Of a stretch of 64,000 bases of DNA, positions 1 through 7,871 are shown piece by piece (position 1 is the stretch's first letter; each line of letters starts with the position of its first letter). The DNA lies in the NCBI RefSeq assembly GCF_001191005.1, contig NZ_CP012201.1:62001-126000 (forward strand), written 5' to 3'. Both the position numbers and the translations under genes were made by a program. This stretch comes from Massilia sp. NR 4-1. Its GTDB lineage: Bacteria; Pseudomonadota; Gammaproteobacteria; Burkholderiales; Burkholderiaceae_D. The notes under the pieces were generated by a model that saw nothing but the letters and a program-made list of their open reading frames with translations, was not told the origin of the DNA and did no database searches.

Positions 1-1
1 C

Positions 2-535
2 AACCCCAACCGCAATTCAGGCATGGGCAAGAGCCAGATCGAAGCGGAATTGAAGCTGCGCCTTGGCCTGCGCAAGATCATCTGGCTGCCCGGCATCCGC
101 GACAAGGACATCACCGATGCCCACGTCGATTTCTATGCGCGCTTCGTCAAGCCGGGCGTGGTGATCGCCAACCTGGATAACGATCCTGAGTCCTACGACC
201 ATGCCGTGACGCGCAGGCACCTGGAGATTCTGCGCAACGCCACCGATGCCGATGGCCGGCGCCTGCAAGTGCATACCCTGCCGCCGCCGCGCAAGCTGCG
301 CAGCAACCGTTTTACCGACGACAACCAGGATTTCGCCGCGGGCTATATCAACTACCTGCCGATCAACGGCGCCGTGATCGCACCGCAATTCGGCGATCCT
401 GCCGCGGATAATTATTGCCGCGACTTGCTGGCCAAGCTCTATCCCGGCCGCGTGATCGAGCAGCTGGATATCGATCCGATCGCGGCCGGCGGCGGCGGCA
501 TCCACTGCGTGAGCAAGCAGATGCCGCGCGTGTGA
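2..535 (+). CDS. Agmatine deiminase / peptidyl-arginine deiminase family protein, C-terminal part
   Basis: The gene enters from the left edge, and about 177 C-terminal residues are visible. They open with NPNRN, continue with TDAHVD (family His/Asp active-site segment) and end with GGGGIHC, whose Cys is the expected nucleophile of the guanidino-group-modifying superfamily (PF04371). Family members hydrolyse agmatine to N-carbamoylputrescine, feeding putrescine synthesis; some act on peptidyl-arginine. TDAHVD differs slightly from the TDGHID/TDGHVD usual in agmatine deiminases, so the substrate is likely but not proven. The N-terminal half is outside the window. It converges on the next gene across a 31-nt gap containing a hairpin. 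Confidence 0.85.
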   Translation, partial: NPNRNSGMGKSQIEAELKLRLGLRKIIWLPGIRDKDITDAHVDFYARFVKPGVVIANLDNDPESYDHAVTRRHLEILRNATDADGRRLQVHTLPPPRKLRSNRFTDDNQDFAAGYINYLPINGAVIAPQFGDPAADNYCRDLLAKLYPGRVIEQLDIDPIAAGGGGIHCVSKQMPRV

Positions 536-555
536 AGCCGCCCGCGCCGGCGGCT
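536..555. terminator. GC hairpin between convergent genes
   Basis: AGCCGCC and GGCGGCT form a perfect 7-bp stem with a 6-nt loop directly after the stop codon of the deiminase gene. There is no T-tract on either strand, so intrinsic termination is only a suggestion. Confidence 0.35.
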
Positions 556-566
556 GGATGACGGCC

Positions 567-1619
567 TCAGGCCGCCATCAGTTCATCGATGGCGGCAAAC
601 GCCGCCGTGCGGTCGATCGCGGTGATGCGGTCGGTCGGCGACAGCATGATGCGGAAGCGCTCGCACATCGGGTAGAACCAGCGGTGGTTGCCGCTGTTGA
701 CGTAAAAACCCAGCACTTTCTTGTTGTAGACCGAGGCGATGTGGATGACGGCCGTGTCGGGCGACACCACCAGGTCGCACTCGCGCACCAGGGCGGCCAG
801 TTCCAGCACATGCTCGGTCGGGAAGGACAGCATGACATTGGCGCGCGCGCTGCCCGCCACCACGGCGGCGGCCCGTTCGCGGTCGCCCGGGGGATAGAGC
901 ACGATGACGGCGTGGTCGGGATAGCGGTCGGCCAGCCGCCGGCACAAGGCTTCGGTATCGTCCTTGGGCAGGACGCGATTGGCGCAGCTGCCTTGGTAGT
1001 TGACGCAGACCAGTCCCTTGCGGTGCTCCTTCAGTCCGGCGACAAAGGCGTTGGCTTTTTCGGCATAGGCATCGACGTTATACAGCTCATAGCGGTAGTC
1101 GATATTGGCCGGCTTGAAATCGCCCAGCGACTCAAAATAAGTCGCCAGGATGTGGCGGTCGCTCGGGTACTCGATGGTGTGGTCGTACATGCCAAGATTG
1201 CCGGTGTGGGTGCCGTACTTGGCGACGCGCGGGCCGTGCAGATGGCGCGCGCCCAGCATCTTGAGGTAAAGCTGGAAGGCCGGCGAGAAGCGCAGCGACA
1301 TGCTGAGAATCAGGTCGTAGCGTTCGCGCCGCAGCCGCCGCACGATGCGCAGGCTGTTCCAGACGCCGCGCCGGTCCCACAGGATGGTCTGGCGCACGTG
1401 CGGGCAGTCGCGCACGATATCCTGGTTGACGCTGCTGGCCACCACGTCGAGGACCGCGTCCGGCCAGGCCGCCTTCAGTTCGCGGAACAGCGGCGTGGAA
1501 ACGATCATGTCACCGATCCTGTCGTTCCTGAGGATCAGTATCTTTTTGATCTTGTCCGGCTCCGGGGCGGACTTGCGGCGCTTGTTCAGCAAACGCTCAA
1601 GGAAATATCTTTTAAACAA
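567..1619 (-). CDS. Glycosyltransferase family 9 (heptosyltransferase-like)
   Basis: 350 residues. An early segment reads RNDRIGDMIVSTPLFRELK, the N-terminal GT9 signature (about residues 31-49). A late segment, SPDTAVIHIASVYNKK (about 287-302), is the conserved nucleotide-sugar region of ADP-heptose:LPS heptosyltransferases. Such enzymes add sugars to lipopolysaccharide core or related glycans at the cytoplasmic face of the inner membrane. The N-terminus is basic and has no signal peptide. No other LPS gene is adjacent, so the acceptor cannot be inferred. The start is followed upstream by an AT-rich stretch (about 1620-1680) that probably holds its promoter. Confidence 0.85.
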   Translation of the reverse strand: MFKRYFLERLLNKRRKSAPEPDKIKKILILRNDRIGDMIVSTPLFRELKAAWPDAVLDVVASSVNQDIVRDCPHVRQTILWDRRGVWNSLRIVRRLRRERYDLILSMSLRFSPAFQLYLKMLGARHLHGPRVAKYGTHTGNLGMYDHTIEYPSDRHILATYFESLGDFKPANIDYRYELYNVDAYAEKANAFVAGLKEHRKGLVCVNYQGSCANRVLPKDDTEALCRRLADRYPDHAVIVLYPPGDRERAAAVVAGSARANVMLSFPTEHVLELAALVRECDLVVSPDTAVIHIASVYNKKVLGFYVNSGNHRWFYPMCERFRIMLSPTDRITAIDRTAAFAAIDELMAA

Positions 1620-1679
1620 TTTAAATTGATATCAGGATAGTAATTCCTCCTAATTGTAACGTATTGTTACATCTATTGT

Positions 1680-3359
1680 CTAAAATCTCACCACGCGGTT
1701 GCGACCTTCTTTTTTGGCGCGGTAAAGCGCTTTGTCGGCCCGGATCAGCATGGCCGACGAGGTGTCCGCCGCCTCGTGCAGATTGAGCGCGGCCACGCCG
1801 ATGCTGACCGTCAGCGCCACCGCCGCGCCATCCTCGGCGCCCACGCGCACGCCGGCCGCCGCCTCGCGCAGGCGCTCGGCCACATGCACGGCCACGCCGG
1901 CCTCGGTTTCCGGCATCAGCAGCACGAACTCCTCGCCGCCGAAGCGTGCCGCCATGTCGATGCCGCGCATGGATTCGGTCAGCAGCATGGACACCGCCAC
2001 AATCGCCTTGTCGCCCGCATCGTGGCCGTAGGTATCGTTGATGCGCTTGAAGTGGTCGATGTCGATCATCAGCATCGACAGCGGATGGTTGAAGCGGCGC
2101 GCCCTTTCGATTTCGCGCACGATCTGCTCGGTCATCTTGCGCCGGTTGGCGATGCCGGTCAGCGGGTCGGTGGTGGCCAACTGCTCCAGTTTCTTGTTCG
2201 CCATCAGCAGTTCCAGCGTGCGCTGCAGGACGCGGTCTTCCAGGCTGTTGCGCTCGTCGTTCAGCGTCGCCAGCGTGCGGCGGCGGTCGCGCAGGGCCAG
2301 CACCAGGGCGGTAATCAGCACGCCTTCCAGCCCGATCAGGCTGAGGCCCGCGATGATCTGCCAGCGGTACAGGTCCCAGACATTGTGCGGCCGGTTCAGC
2401 CACACCGAGCCTTCCGGCGCATTGCGGATATGGAAGCGCTGCGCGGTCGGATAGTCGAACATGTAGGTTTGCACATCGAGGCTTTTGCCGGGCTGTCCGA
2501 GCAGGATGCGCGCGATGGCGCGGCCGATATGTTCGCCGCTGACCACGTAGCCGCCGATCACGCCCGGCTGCACCACCGAACCGATATGGGTGAAGATCGG
2601 CGCCTGCGATACCTGGGTCAGGCGGCGCGCCAGTTCCGGCGGCGGCATCAGCTTGCCGGCGCGGTCGCGCGTGGCGCCCATGATGAAGAGGGCGCTGCTG
2701 CCGTCCAGTCCCGCCGCGCGCTGCGGCAGGTCTTCAAACAGATAGTCGTCCCAGTATTCGAAGGCGATGCGGCCGGCGTACTGCGGCTCCAGCGCGCGCA
2801 CGCTGCGTATCCAGCCCTGCACGCGCGCGCTGCTGTCGCCGACCACCACGATGCGCTTGACCTGGGGCGCGGTCTGCGGGATCAGCCCGATGGAGCGCGA
2901 GAAATCGCTTTTCACTTCCAGGCCGGTGGCGTTGAGCGGGGTCCAGTCATGCTTGCCGTGGTTGACGTAGTAGCGCGGCACGCCGGCGAACAGGCCGGGA
3001 TGGGCGTCGAGGAAATCGGCCGCCACATAGTTCTCGGTGACGATGGCGTCGAATTTGATATTGGCGTACTTGGTGCGCAGATAGGGGGCCATGCTTTCGC
3101 GCGAGGCGCTTTCGCCCACGCGCAGGGCGTCGAAGCGCTCCTCGAAAATAGCCGGCGTGCTGCCGCGCTGCTGGCTGCCAAGTTCATCGTACAAGCCCTT
3201 ATGCACCTGGCGTTGCCAGAGCGAAGCCGAGTCGGCGCCCATGGAGTACAGCACAAGAATCTGTCTCTGGTTCACGTCCGGTTCCGCCCGTACCAGACCG
3301 CATAAGGCGAGCAGGCAAACAAGCTTGGTCAGGGCAAAACGCGGGAAGGATACTGACAT
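1680..3359 (-). CDS. Membrane diguanylate cyclase with ABC substrate-binding-like sensor domain
   Basis: 559 residues. A signal/anchor stretch at residues 8-25 precedes an about 300-residue periplasmic region resembling ABC_sub_bind (PF04392) proteins. A transmembrane segment follows at about 330-352, then a short coiled coil and a GGDEF domain. DPLTGIANRR lies near residue 398 and the active site is GGEEF near 475. RGID sits five residues before GGEEF, the position of the inhibitory I-site (RxxD), so product inhibition is expected. It should make c-di-GMP in response to a periplasmic ligand, which is unknown. It is monocistronic in appearance, with an upstream gap of about 110 bp before the efflux operon. 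Confidence 0.88.
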   Translation of the reverse strand: MSVSFPRFALTKLVCLLALCGLVRAEPDVNQRQILVLYSMGADSASLWQRQVHKGLYDELGSQQRGSTPAIFEERFDALRVGESASRESMAPYLRTKYANIKFDAIVTENYVAADFLDAHPGLFAGVPRYYVNHGKHDWTPLNATGLEVKSDFSRSIGLIPQTAPQVKRIVVVGDSSARVQGWIRSVRALEPQYAGRIAFEYWDDYLFEDLPQRAAGLDGSSALFIMGATRDRAGKLMPPPELARRLTQVSQAPIFTHIGSVVQPGVIGGYVVSGEHIGRAIARILLGQPGKSLDVQTYMFDYPTAQRFHIRNAPEGSVWLNRPHNVWDLYRWQIIAGLSLIGLEGVLITALVLALRDRRRTLATLNDERNSLEDRVLQRTLELLMANKKLEQLATTDPLTGIANRRKMTEQIVREIERARRFNHPLSMLMIDIDHFKRINDTYGHDAGDKAIVAVSMLLTESMRGIDMAARFGGEEFVLLMPETEAGVAVHVAERLREAAAGVRVGAEDGAAVALTVSIGVAALNLHEAADTSSAMLIRADKALYRAKKEGRNRVVRF

Positions 3360-3472
3360 AAAGAGGGACTAGGTATCTGGGAAAGGCGATTTGCTTGAAG
3401 GAAATTTTAGCATGCAAGATTTCTTTTAAAGCAAGGATCATGACGATTTTGCCAGCCTTTTTCGGCGGATGG

Positions 3473-4639
3473 TCAGGCCGCTCTTAGTGCATCGACGATC
3501 TGCATGCGGGCCGCGCGCAGGGCCGGCAGGAAGCCGCCGACCAAGCCCATGAGCAGCGAAAACACAAGGGTTTTGAGCACAATCGCCGGGTTCAGGCGGA
3601 AGCCGAAAGCCAGTTCGGCGAAGGATTGGAAGTTGGTGGTGGAGAAGGAGATGAATTGCATGAATGAAGCGAAGAACAGGCCCACCGCCCCGCCCAGCAC
3701 GGCCAGCAGCATGGCCTCGGCCAGGAAGGCGGCGAGGATGCTGCGGCGCTGGAAGCCCAGCGCGCGCAAGGTGCCGATTTCGCCGACGCGGCTGGCGACC
3801 GAGGCATACATGGTGATGGTGGCGCCGATCATGGCGCCGATCGAGAAGATCACCGACAGCACCATGCCGAGGATGCTGATGAAGTTGGACAGGGCTCTCG
3901 ACTGGTCGGAGTAGAACACCTGCTCGCGCTTGGCCTCCAGCGTCAGGCGCGGATCGGCCTCGATCTCCTGCTTGTAGGCTTCGAAGCGGCTGCCGTCGTT
4001 CAGGCGCGCGATCACCGAGGAATAGGCGTTGCGGCGGAAGGCTTGCATCAATTGCTCGGCGTCGCCCCAGATTTCCGAGTCAAAGCCGCTGTTGCCGGCA
4101 TCGAACAGGCCGACCACGGTCCATTCGCGCTGGCCGAAGCGCAGGCTTTCGCCGATGCCCGCGCCGGCAAAGCGGCGCGCGATGCTGGCGCCGGCGATGA
4201 TTTCGGAGGCGCCGGGACGGAACATGCGGCCCTGGGTCAGCTTCACTTGCGGCCGCAGCGCCATGCCTTGCCGGCCGATGCCGCGTATCACCACATTGGA
4301 GGGCTTGTCCGAGCCGCGCTTGACCAGGGAAATCAGCACCACCGTTTCCTTCGACAGCAGCGGCGAACCGTCCGCGCCCAGGGCCAGCGCGGCATGGCTG
4401 CCGGCGATGCTGGCCTGGCGCCGCTCCACGCCGCTCTGCACCTCGGTTTCGGCCGCGCGCCGTATCAGCACCACATTGTCGTATTCGCCGGTGGTGACGA
4501 GGGTGGTGCGCAGGCCTTCGTCCAGCATCAGCACCGTGGCGAAGACGAACACCACCAGGGCCAGGCCGCCGGCCGTGAGCGCCGTGGTCAGGCGCCTGGT
4601 CCAGAGATTGCGCGCGATATAGGAGAAGGGGATTTTCAT
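3473..4639 (-). CDS. ABC transporter permease, FtsX/MacB type (second permease)
   Basis: 388 residues. An N-terminal membrane segment (LTTALTAGGLALVVFVFATV, about residues 17-36) is followed by a large periplasmic MacB_PCD-like domain and a C-terminal FtsX domain with three membrane spans (about 255-380). Its start lies only 4 nt after the stop of the preceding permease gene, so the two are translated from one message and probably form a heterodimer. This is the last gene of a four-gene unit: adaptor, ATPase, permease, permease. The unit resembles MacAB/LolCDE-like tripartite exporters; the substrate is not evident. Confidence 0.85.
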   Translation of the reverse strand: MKIPFSYIARNLWTRRLTTALTAGGLALVVFVFATVLMLDEGLRTTLVTTGEYDNVVLIRRAAETEVQSGVERRQASIAGSHAALALGADGSPLLSKETVVLISLVKRGSDKPSNVVIRGIGRQGMALRPQVKLTQGRMFRPGASEIIAGASIARRFAGAGIGESLRFGQREWTVVGLFDAGNSGFDSEIWGDAEQLMQAFRRNAYSSVIARLNDGSRFEAYKQEIEADPRLTLEAKREQVFYSDQSRALSNFISILGMVLSVIFSIGAMIGATITMYASVASRVGEIGTLRALGFQRRSILAAFLAEAMLLAVLGGAVGLFFASFMQFISFSTTNFQSFAELAFGFRLNPAIVLKTLVFSLLMGLVGGFLPALRAARMQIVDALRAA

Positions 4640-4643
4640 GGTC

Positions 4644-5801
4644 TCACCCTATGCTGCGCAGGCCTTCGACGATATTCACGCGGGCGGCGCGCAGGGTGGG
4701 CGCAACGCCGGCCACCAGGCCCACCGCCATGGCCGACAGCAGTTGCAGCGCCACGGTCAGCGGCGACACCTGGAATACCGGGAACATGGTGCCCATGGCG
4801 GCGGCAAAGGCTGAAGCGACCGGGAACAGCAGCAGGATGCCGAGCACCGCTCCGGCCAGCGCGAGCAGCATCGATTCGCCGAAGATCAGGGCGGCCAGAT
4901 AGCCGGGGCCGAAGCCCAGCACTTTCAGCGTGGCGTATTCGGCCAGCCGTTCGCGCGCGCTCATGGCCATGGTGTTGGCCATCACCGCCATGATGATGAC
5001 GATCACCACAAAGGACACCACGCGGATCGCCACCACGATGGCTTCCGACATGGAGACGAAGCCGAGCTGGAAGGCTTTCTCGGTTTCCGTCAGCGTCTCG
5101 GCCAGCGAGTTGCGGAACTGGGCGTCGATGGCGCCGGAGACGGCCGCCGCATCCTCGGCATGGGCGATCTGCACCACGTACACCCCGACCTGGTTGGCGC
5201 GGCGCGGGATGCTGCGCTTGATTACCTCGTTGATGTAATCCCAGTGGAAGAACATGGTGGCGGTATTGGTCGTGCCTTGCCGCCCGTCGTAAATGCCGCG
5301 CACCACGAATTCCCATTGGCCGGGGAAGATGGTGCCGCGCAGCGGAATGATGTCGCCCACCTTGAAGCCGTATTGCCTGGCCAGCTTGCGGCCGACGATG
5401 GCGCCCTTGCGGTCGCGCAGGAAGGCGTTGCGCTCGGCTTCCGGCAGCAGATAGTCGGGATAGATGTCCAGGTAGCTCTTGCCGGAAATGGCGAACTGGG
5501 CGAAGAAGTTCTTCGGATCCTGGTAAATGCCGCCGAACCAGTTGGCATAGCCGACGCCGGACACGCCGTCCACGGCGCGCACGCGCTCCTGGTAGGACAG
5601 CGGCAGCGGGAACACCAGCGAGGTGGCGTTGCGCGTCACCAGCGTGGTGGCCGAGGCGCCTTCCGCGCCCGAGTACCAGGCGTCGACCACGGTCTGCAGC
5701 AGGCCGAAGGACAGTGTGGCGACCACCAGGCCGAGCACCGTCAGCGCCGTGCGCAGCTTGTGGCGCAAGGCGTTGCGGGAGATCAGCCGGAGCAGGTACA
5801 T
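4644..5801 (-). CDS. ABC transporter permease, FtsX/MacB type (first permease)
   Basis: 385 residues with the same architecture as the following gene: N-terminal span (about residues 16-36), periplasmic MacB_PCD-like domain, and FtsX domain with three C-terminal spans containing SARERLAEYATLKVLGFGP. It pairs with the next permease 4 nt downstream and with the upstream ATPase. An 87-nt gap separates it from the ATPase gene, the only sizeable gap in the operon. Confidence 0.85.
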   Translation of the reverse strand: MYLLRLISRNALRHKLRTALTVLGLVVATLSFGLLQTVVDAWYSGAEGASATTLVTRNATSLVFPLPLSYQERVRAVDGVSGVGYANWFGGIYQDPKNFFAQFAISGKSYLDIYPDYLLPEAERNAFLRDRKGAIVGRKLARQYGFKVGDIIPLRGTIFPGQWEFVVRGIYDGRQGTTNTATMFFHWDYINEVIKRSIPRRANQVGVYVVQIAHAEDAAAVSGAIDAQFRNSLAETLTETEKAFQLGFVSMSEAIVVAIRVVSFVVIVIIMAVMANTMAMSARERLAEYATLKVLGFGPGYLAALIFGESMLLALAGAVLGILLLFPVASAFAAAMGTMFPVFQVSPLTVALQLLSAMAVGLVAGVAPTLRAARVNIVEGLRSIG

Positions 5802-5888
5802 GGCGCGCTTACGGGCAGGGATGAGGGGTGGTTTCGGGGCGGGGCGCCATGGTTGCGGGCCGGCCCGGACGCCAATATCGGCATCCGG

Positions 5889-6584
5889 CTAAGCCGGCGC
5901 GGCCTCCCGTAGCAGTTCCCCCTTTTCCAGATGCACCAGGGTGCGTGCCTGCTGGGCGGCGTGGGCATCGTGCGTGACCATGATGATGGTTTTGCCCAGC
6001 TCGCGGTTCAGGCGGTTCAGCAGGGCCAGCACTTCGCCGGCCGAGTGGCGGTCCAGATCCCCGGTCGGCTCGTCGGCCACCAGCAGGGTGGGATCGGTGA
6101 CGATGGCGCGCGCAATGGCCACGCGCTGCTGCTGGCCGCCGGACAGCTCGTTCGGCACATGGTCCATGCGGTCGGACAGGCCGACCATGGCCAGCGTCAT
6201 CTCCACCCGTTCGTGCCGTTCGCGGCGCGAGAGCGGCGTCAATAGCAGCGGCAGTTCCACGTTCTCGAAAGCCGACAGCACCGGCATCAGGTTATAGAAC
6301 TGGAAGATGAAGCCCACATTGGCGGCGCGCCAGGCGGCCAGCGCGCTTTCGGACATGCCGGCGATATCCAGGCCGTTCACGCGCAGCAGGCCGCCGTCCG
6401 GCTTGTCGATGCCGGCGATCAGGTTGAGCAGGGTGCTCTTGCCCGAGCCGGATGGCCCCATCAGGGCCGTGAAATCGCCGGCCTGGATGTCGAGCGTGAT
6501 ATCGGTCAGCACCTGCACCACCTGGTCGCCGCGGCGGTAGGATTTCACCAGGTGCTCGATCCGCACCAGCGGCGGCGTGCTCAT
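5889..6584 (-). CDS. ABC transporter ATP-binding protein, LolD/MacB family
   Basis: 231 residues. Walker A GPSGSGKST (about 43-51), Q-loop FQFYNLMPVLSAFENV, signature LSGGQQQRVAIARA (about 143-156) and Walker B LLVADEPTGDLD are all intact. This is the class that powers MacB-like exporters and LolCDE. Its start overlaps the stop of the adaptor gene by 4 nt, indicating translational coupling. Confidence 0.92.
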   Translation of the reverse strand: MSTPPLVRIEHLVKSYRRGDQVVQVLTDITLDIQAGDFTALMGPSGSGKSTLLNLIAGIDKPDGGLLRVNGLDIAGMSESALAAWRAANVGFIFQFYNLMPVLSAFENVELPLLLTPLSRRERHERVEMTLAMVGLSDRMDHVPNELSGGQQQRVAIARAIVTDPTLLVADEPTGDLDRHSAGEVLALLNRLNRELGKTIIMVTHDAHAAQQARTLVHLEKGELLREAAPA

Positions 6585-7807
6585 TTTTTGGCGATGGCCA
6601 CGGCCTGGCCATCCTTCAGTTTCTCGTCGGGCTTGAGCACCACCTTGTCGCCCGGCTTGACGCCGCCGACCTGCACCAGTTCACCGACCTTGCGGCCCGG
6701 CGTCACAACGGTCTGGCGCGCCTTGTCGTCGGCCACCACGAAGACCACGTTCTGGCCGTCGCGCTTGACGATGGCGGCCGGCTGCACGGCGGTCAGTGCC
6801 TGGCGGTCTTCCGGCGGCACCGCTTTCGAGAGGAAGGCCACCTTGGCGCTCATATCCGGCAGCACGCGCGAATCGCGTTCCAGGAAGCGCACCTTGACCA
6901 GCAGGGTGGCCTTGCTGCGGTCCACGGTCGGCACCATGCGCGACACCACGCCGGCCAGGCGCAGGTCGGGGAAGGCGTCGAGCTGGATTTCGGCCGGCTG
7001 GTCCACCTTGATGCGCGCCAGGCTCGACTCGGACACATCGGCCTCCACCTCCAGCGTATCCATATCGGCGATGATGACGACCGCGCCCTTGCTGTCGGCG
7101 GCGGAAGAGAAGGGCGTGATGTTGTCGCCCACATTGGCGTTCTTGGTCAGCACCACGCCGTTGAAGGGGGCGCGGATCTGGGTCTGGTCCACCGCCACCT
7201 GCGCGGCGCGGGCATTGGCCTGGGCTGCCGCGATGGCGGCGCGCTGGGCGGCAATGGCGGCCCTGGCCTTGTTGTAGCGGGCCTGGGCCGCGTCGTAGCT
7301 GGCGGCGGCGATGAATTTCTGGTTCAGCAGTTCGCTCGCGCGCTGGAAGGCGTTCTGCGCATCCTGCAGCTCGGCCTGGCCTTGCTCCAGGTTGGCGAGC
7401 GCCAGCTTCACATTGGCCTGGGCCTGGCCCAGCGAGGCGCTGACGTCGCGGTTTTCCAGGCGCGCCACCACCTCGTCCTTCATCACCCGGCTGCCTTCCA
7501 GTACGCCCAGCCACTCCAGCCGCCCGGTGGCCTTGGACGAGAGCGCGGCCTTGCGCTGGGCCACCACGTAGCCGGTGGCGTTCAGCACGGTGTAGTTCTG
7601 CGAGGGGTAGGCCTGGGCCACGCTGACGGTGTCCACATTGGCCTTGCCGCCGCCCGGACGCAGGAAGAAGGCGCCGGCGGCCGCCAGGGCCAGCAAGCTC
7701 AAGCCATTGCGCAGCCAGCGCCGGCGCCGCGAGCGCTGGCCGGGCAGCTGGGTATTCGCACTGCGTTCTATCTTCAGCTTCGAAAGGTCGGGAGCCGTCA
7801 CGCGCAC
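6581..7807 (-). CDS. Periplasmic adaptor (membrane fusion) protein of an ABC efflux system
   Basis: 408 residues, HlyD/MacA-type. One N-terminal membrane anchor (about residues 32-47) is followed by a biotinyl-lipoyl half-motif, a long Ala/Gln-rich coiled-coil hairpin (about 130-205), then the second lipoyl half (APFNGVVLTKNANVGD) and beta-barrel domains. It links the inner-membrane ABC complex encoded by the next three genes to an outer-membrane channel. No TolC-like gene is in the window, so a channel from elsewhere must be used. It is the first gene of the operon. Confidence 0.9.
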   Translation of the reverse strand: MRVTAPDLSKLKIERSANTQLPGQRSRRRRWLRNGLSLLALAAAGAFFLRPGGGKANVDTVSVAQAYPSQNYTVLNATGYVVAQRKAALSSKATGRLEWLGVLEGSRVMKDEVVARLENRDVSASLGQAQANVKLALANLEQGQAELQDAQNAFQRASELLNQKFIAAASYDAAQARYNKARAAIAAQRAAIAAAQANARAAQVAVDQTQIRAPFNGVVLTKNANVGDNITPFSSAADSKGAVVIIADMDTLEVEADVSESSLARIKVDQPAEIQLDAFPDLRLAGVVSRMVPTVDRSKATLLVKVRFLERDSRVLPDMSAKVAFLSKAVPPEDRQALTAVQPAAIVKRDGQNVVFVVADDKARQTVVTPGRKVGELVQVGGVKPGDKVVLKPDEKLKDGQAVAIAKK

Positions 7808-7871
7808 ACCTCAGCCGTCAGTGAATATCCTGGAAATATTCCTCTACATTGCTGCGGCTGGCAAGCTTTTC

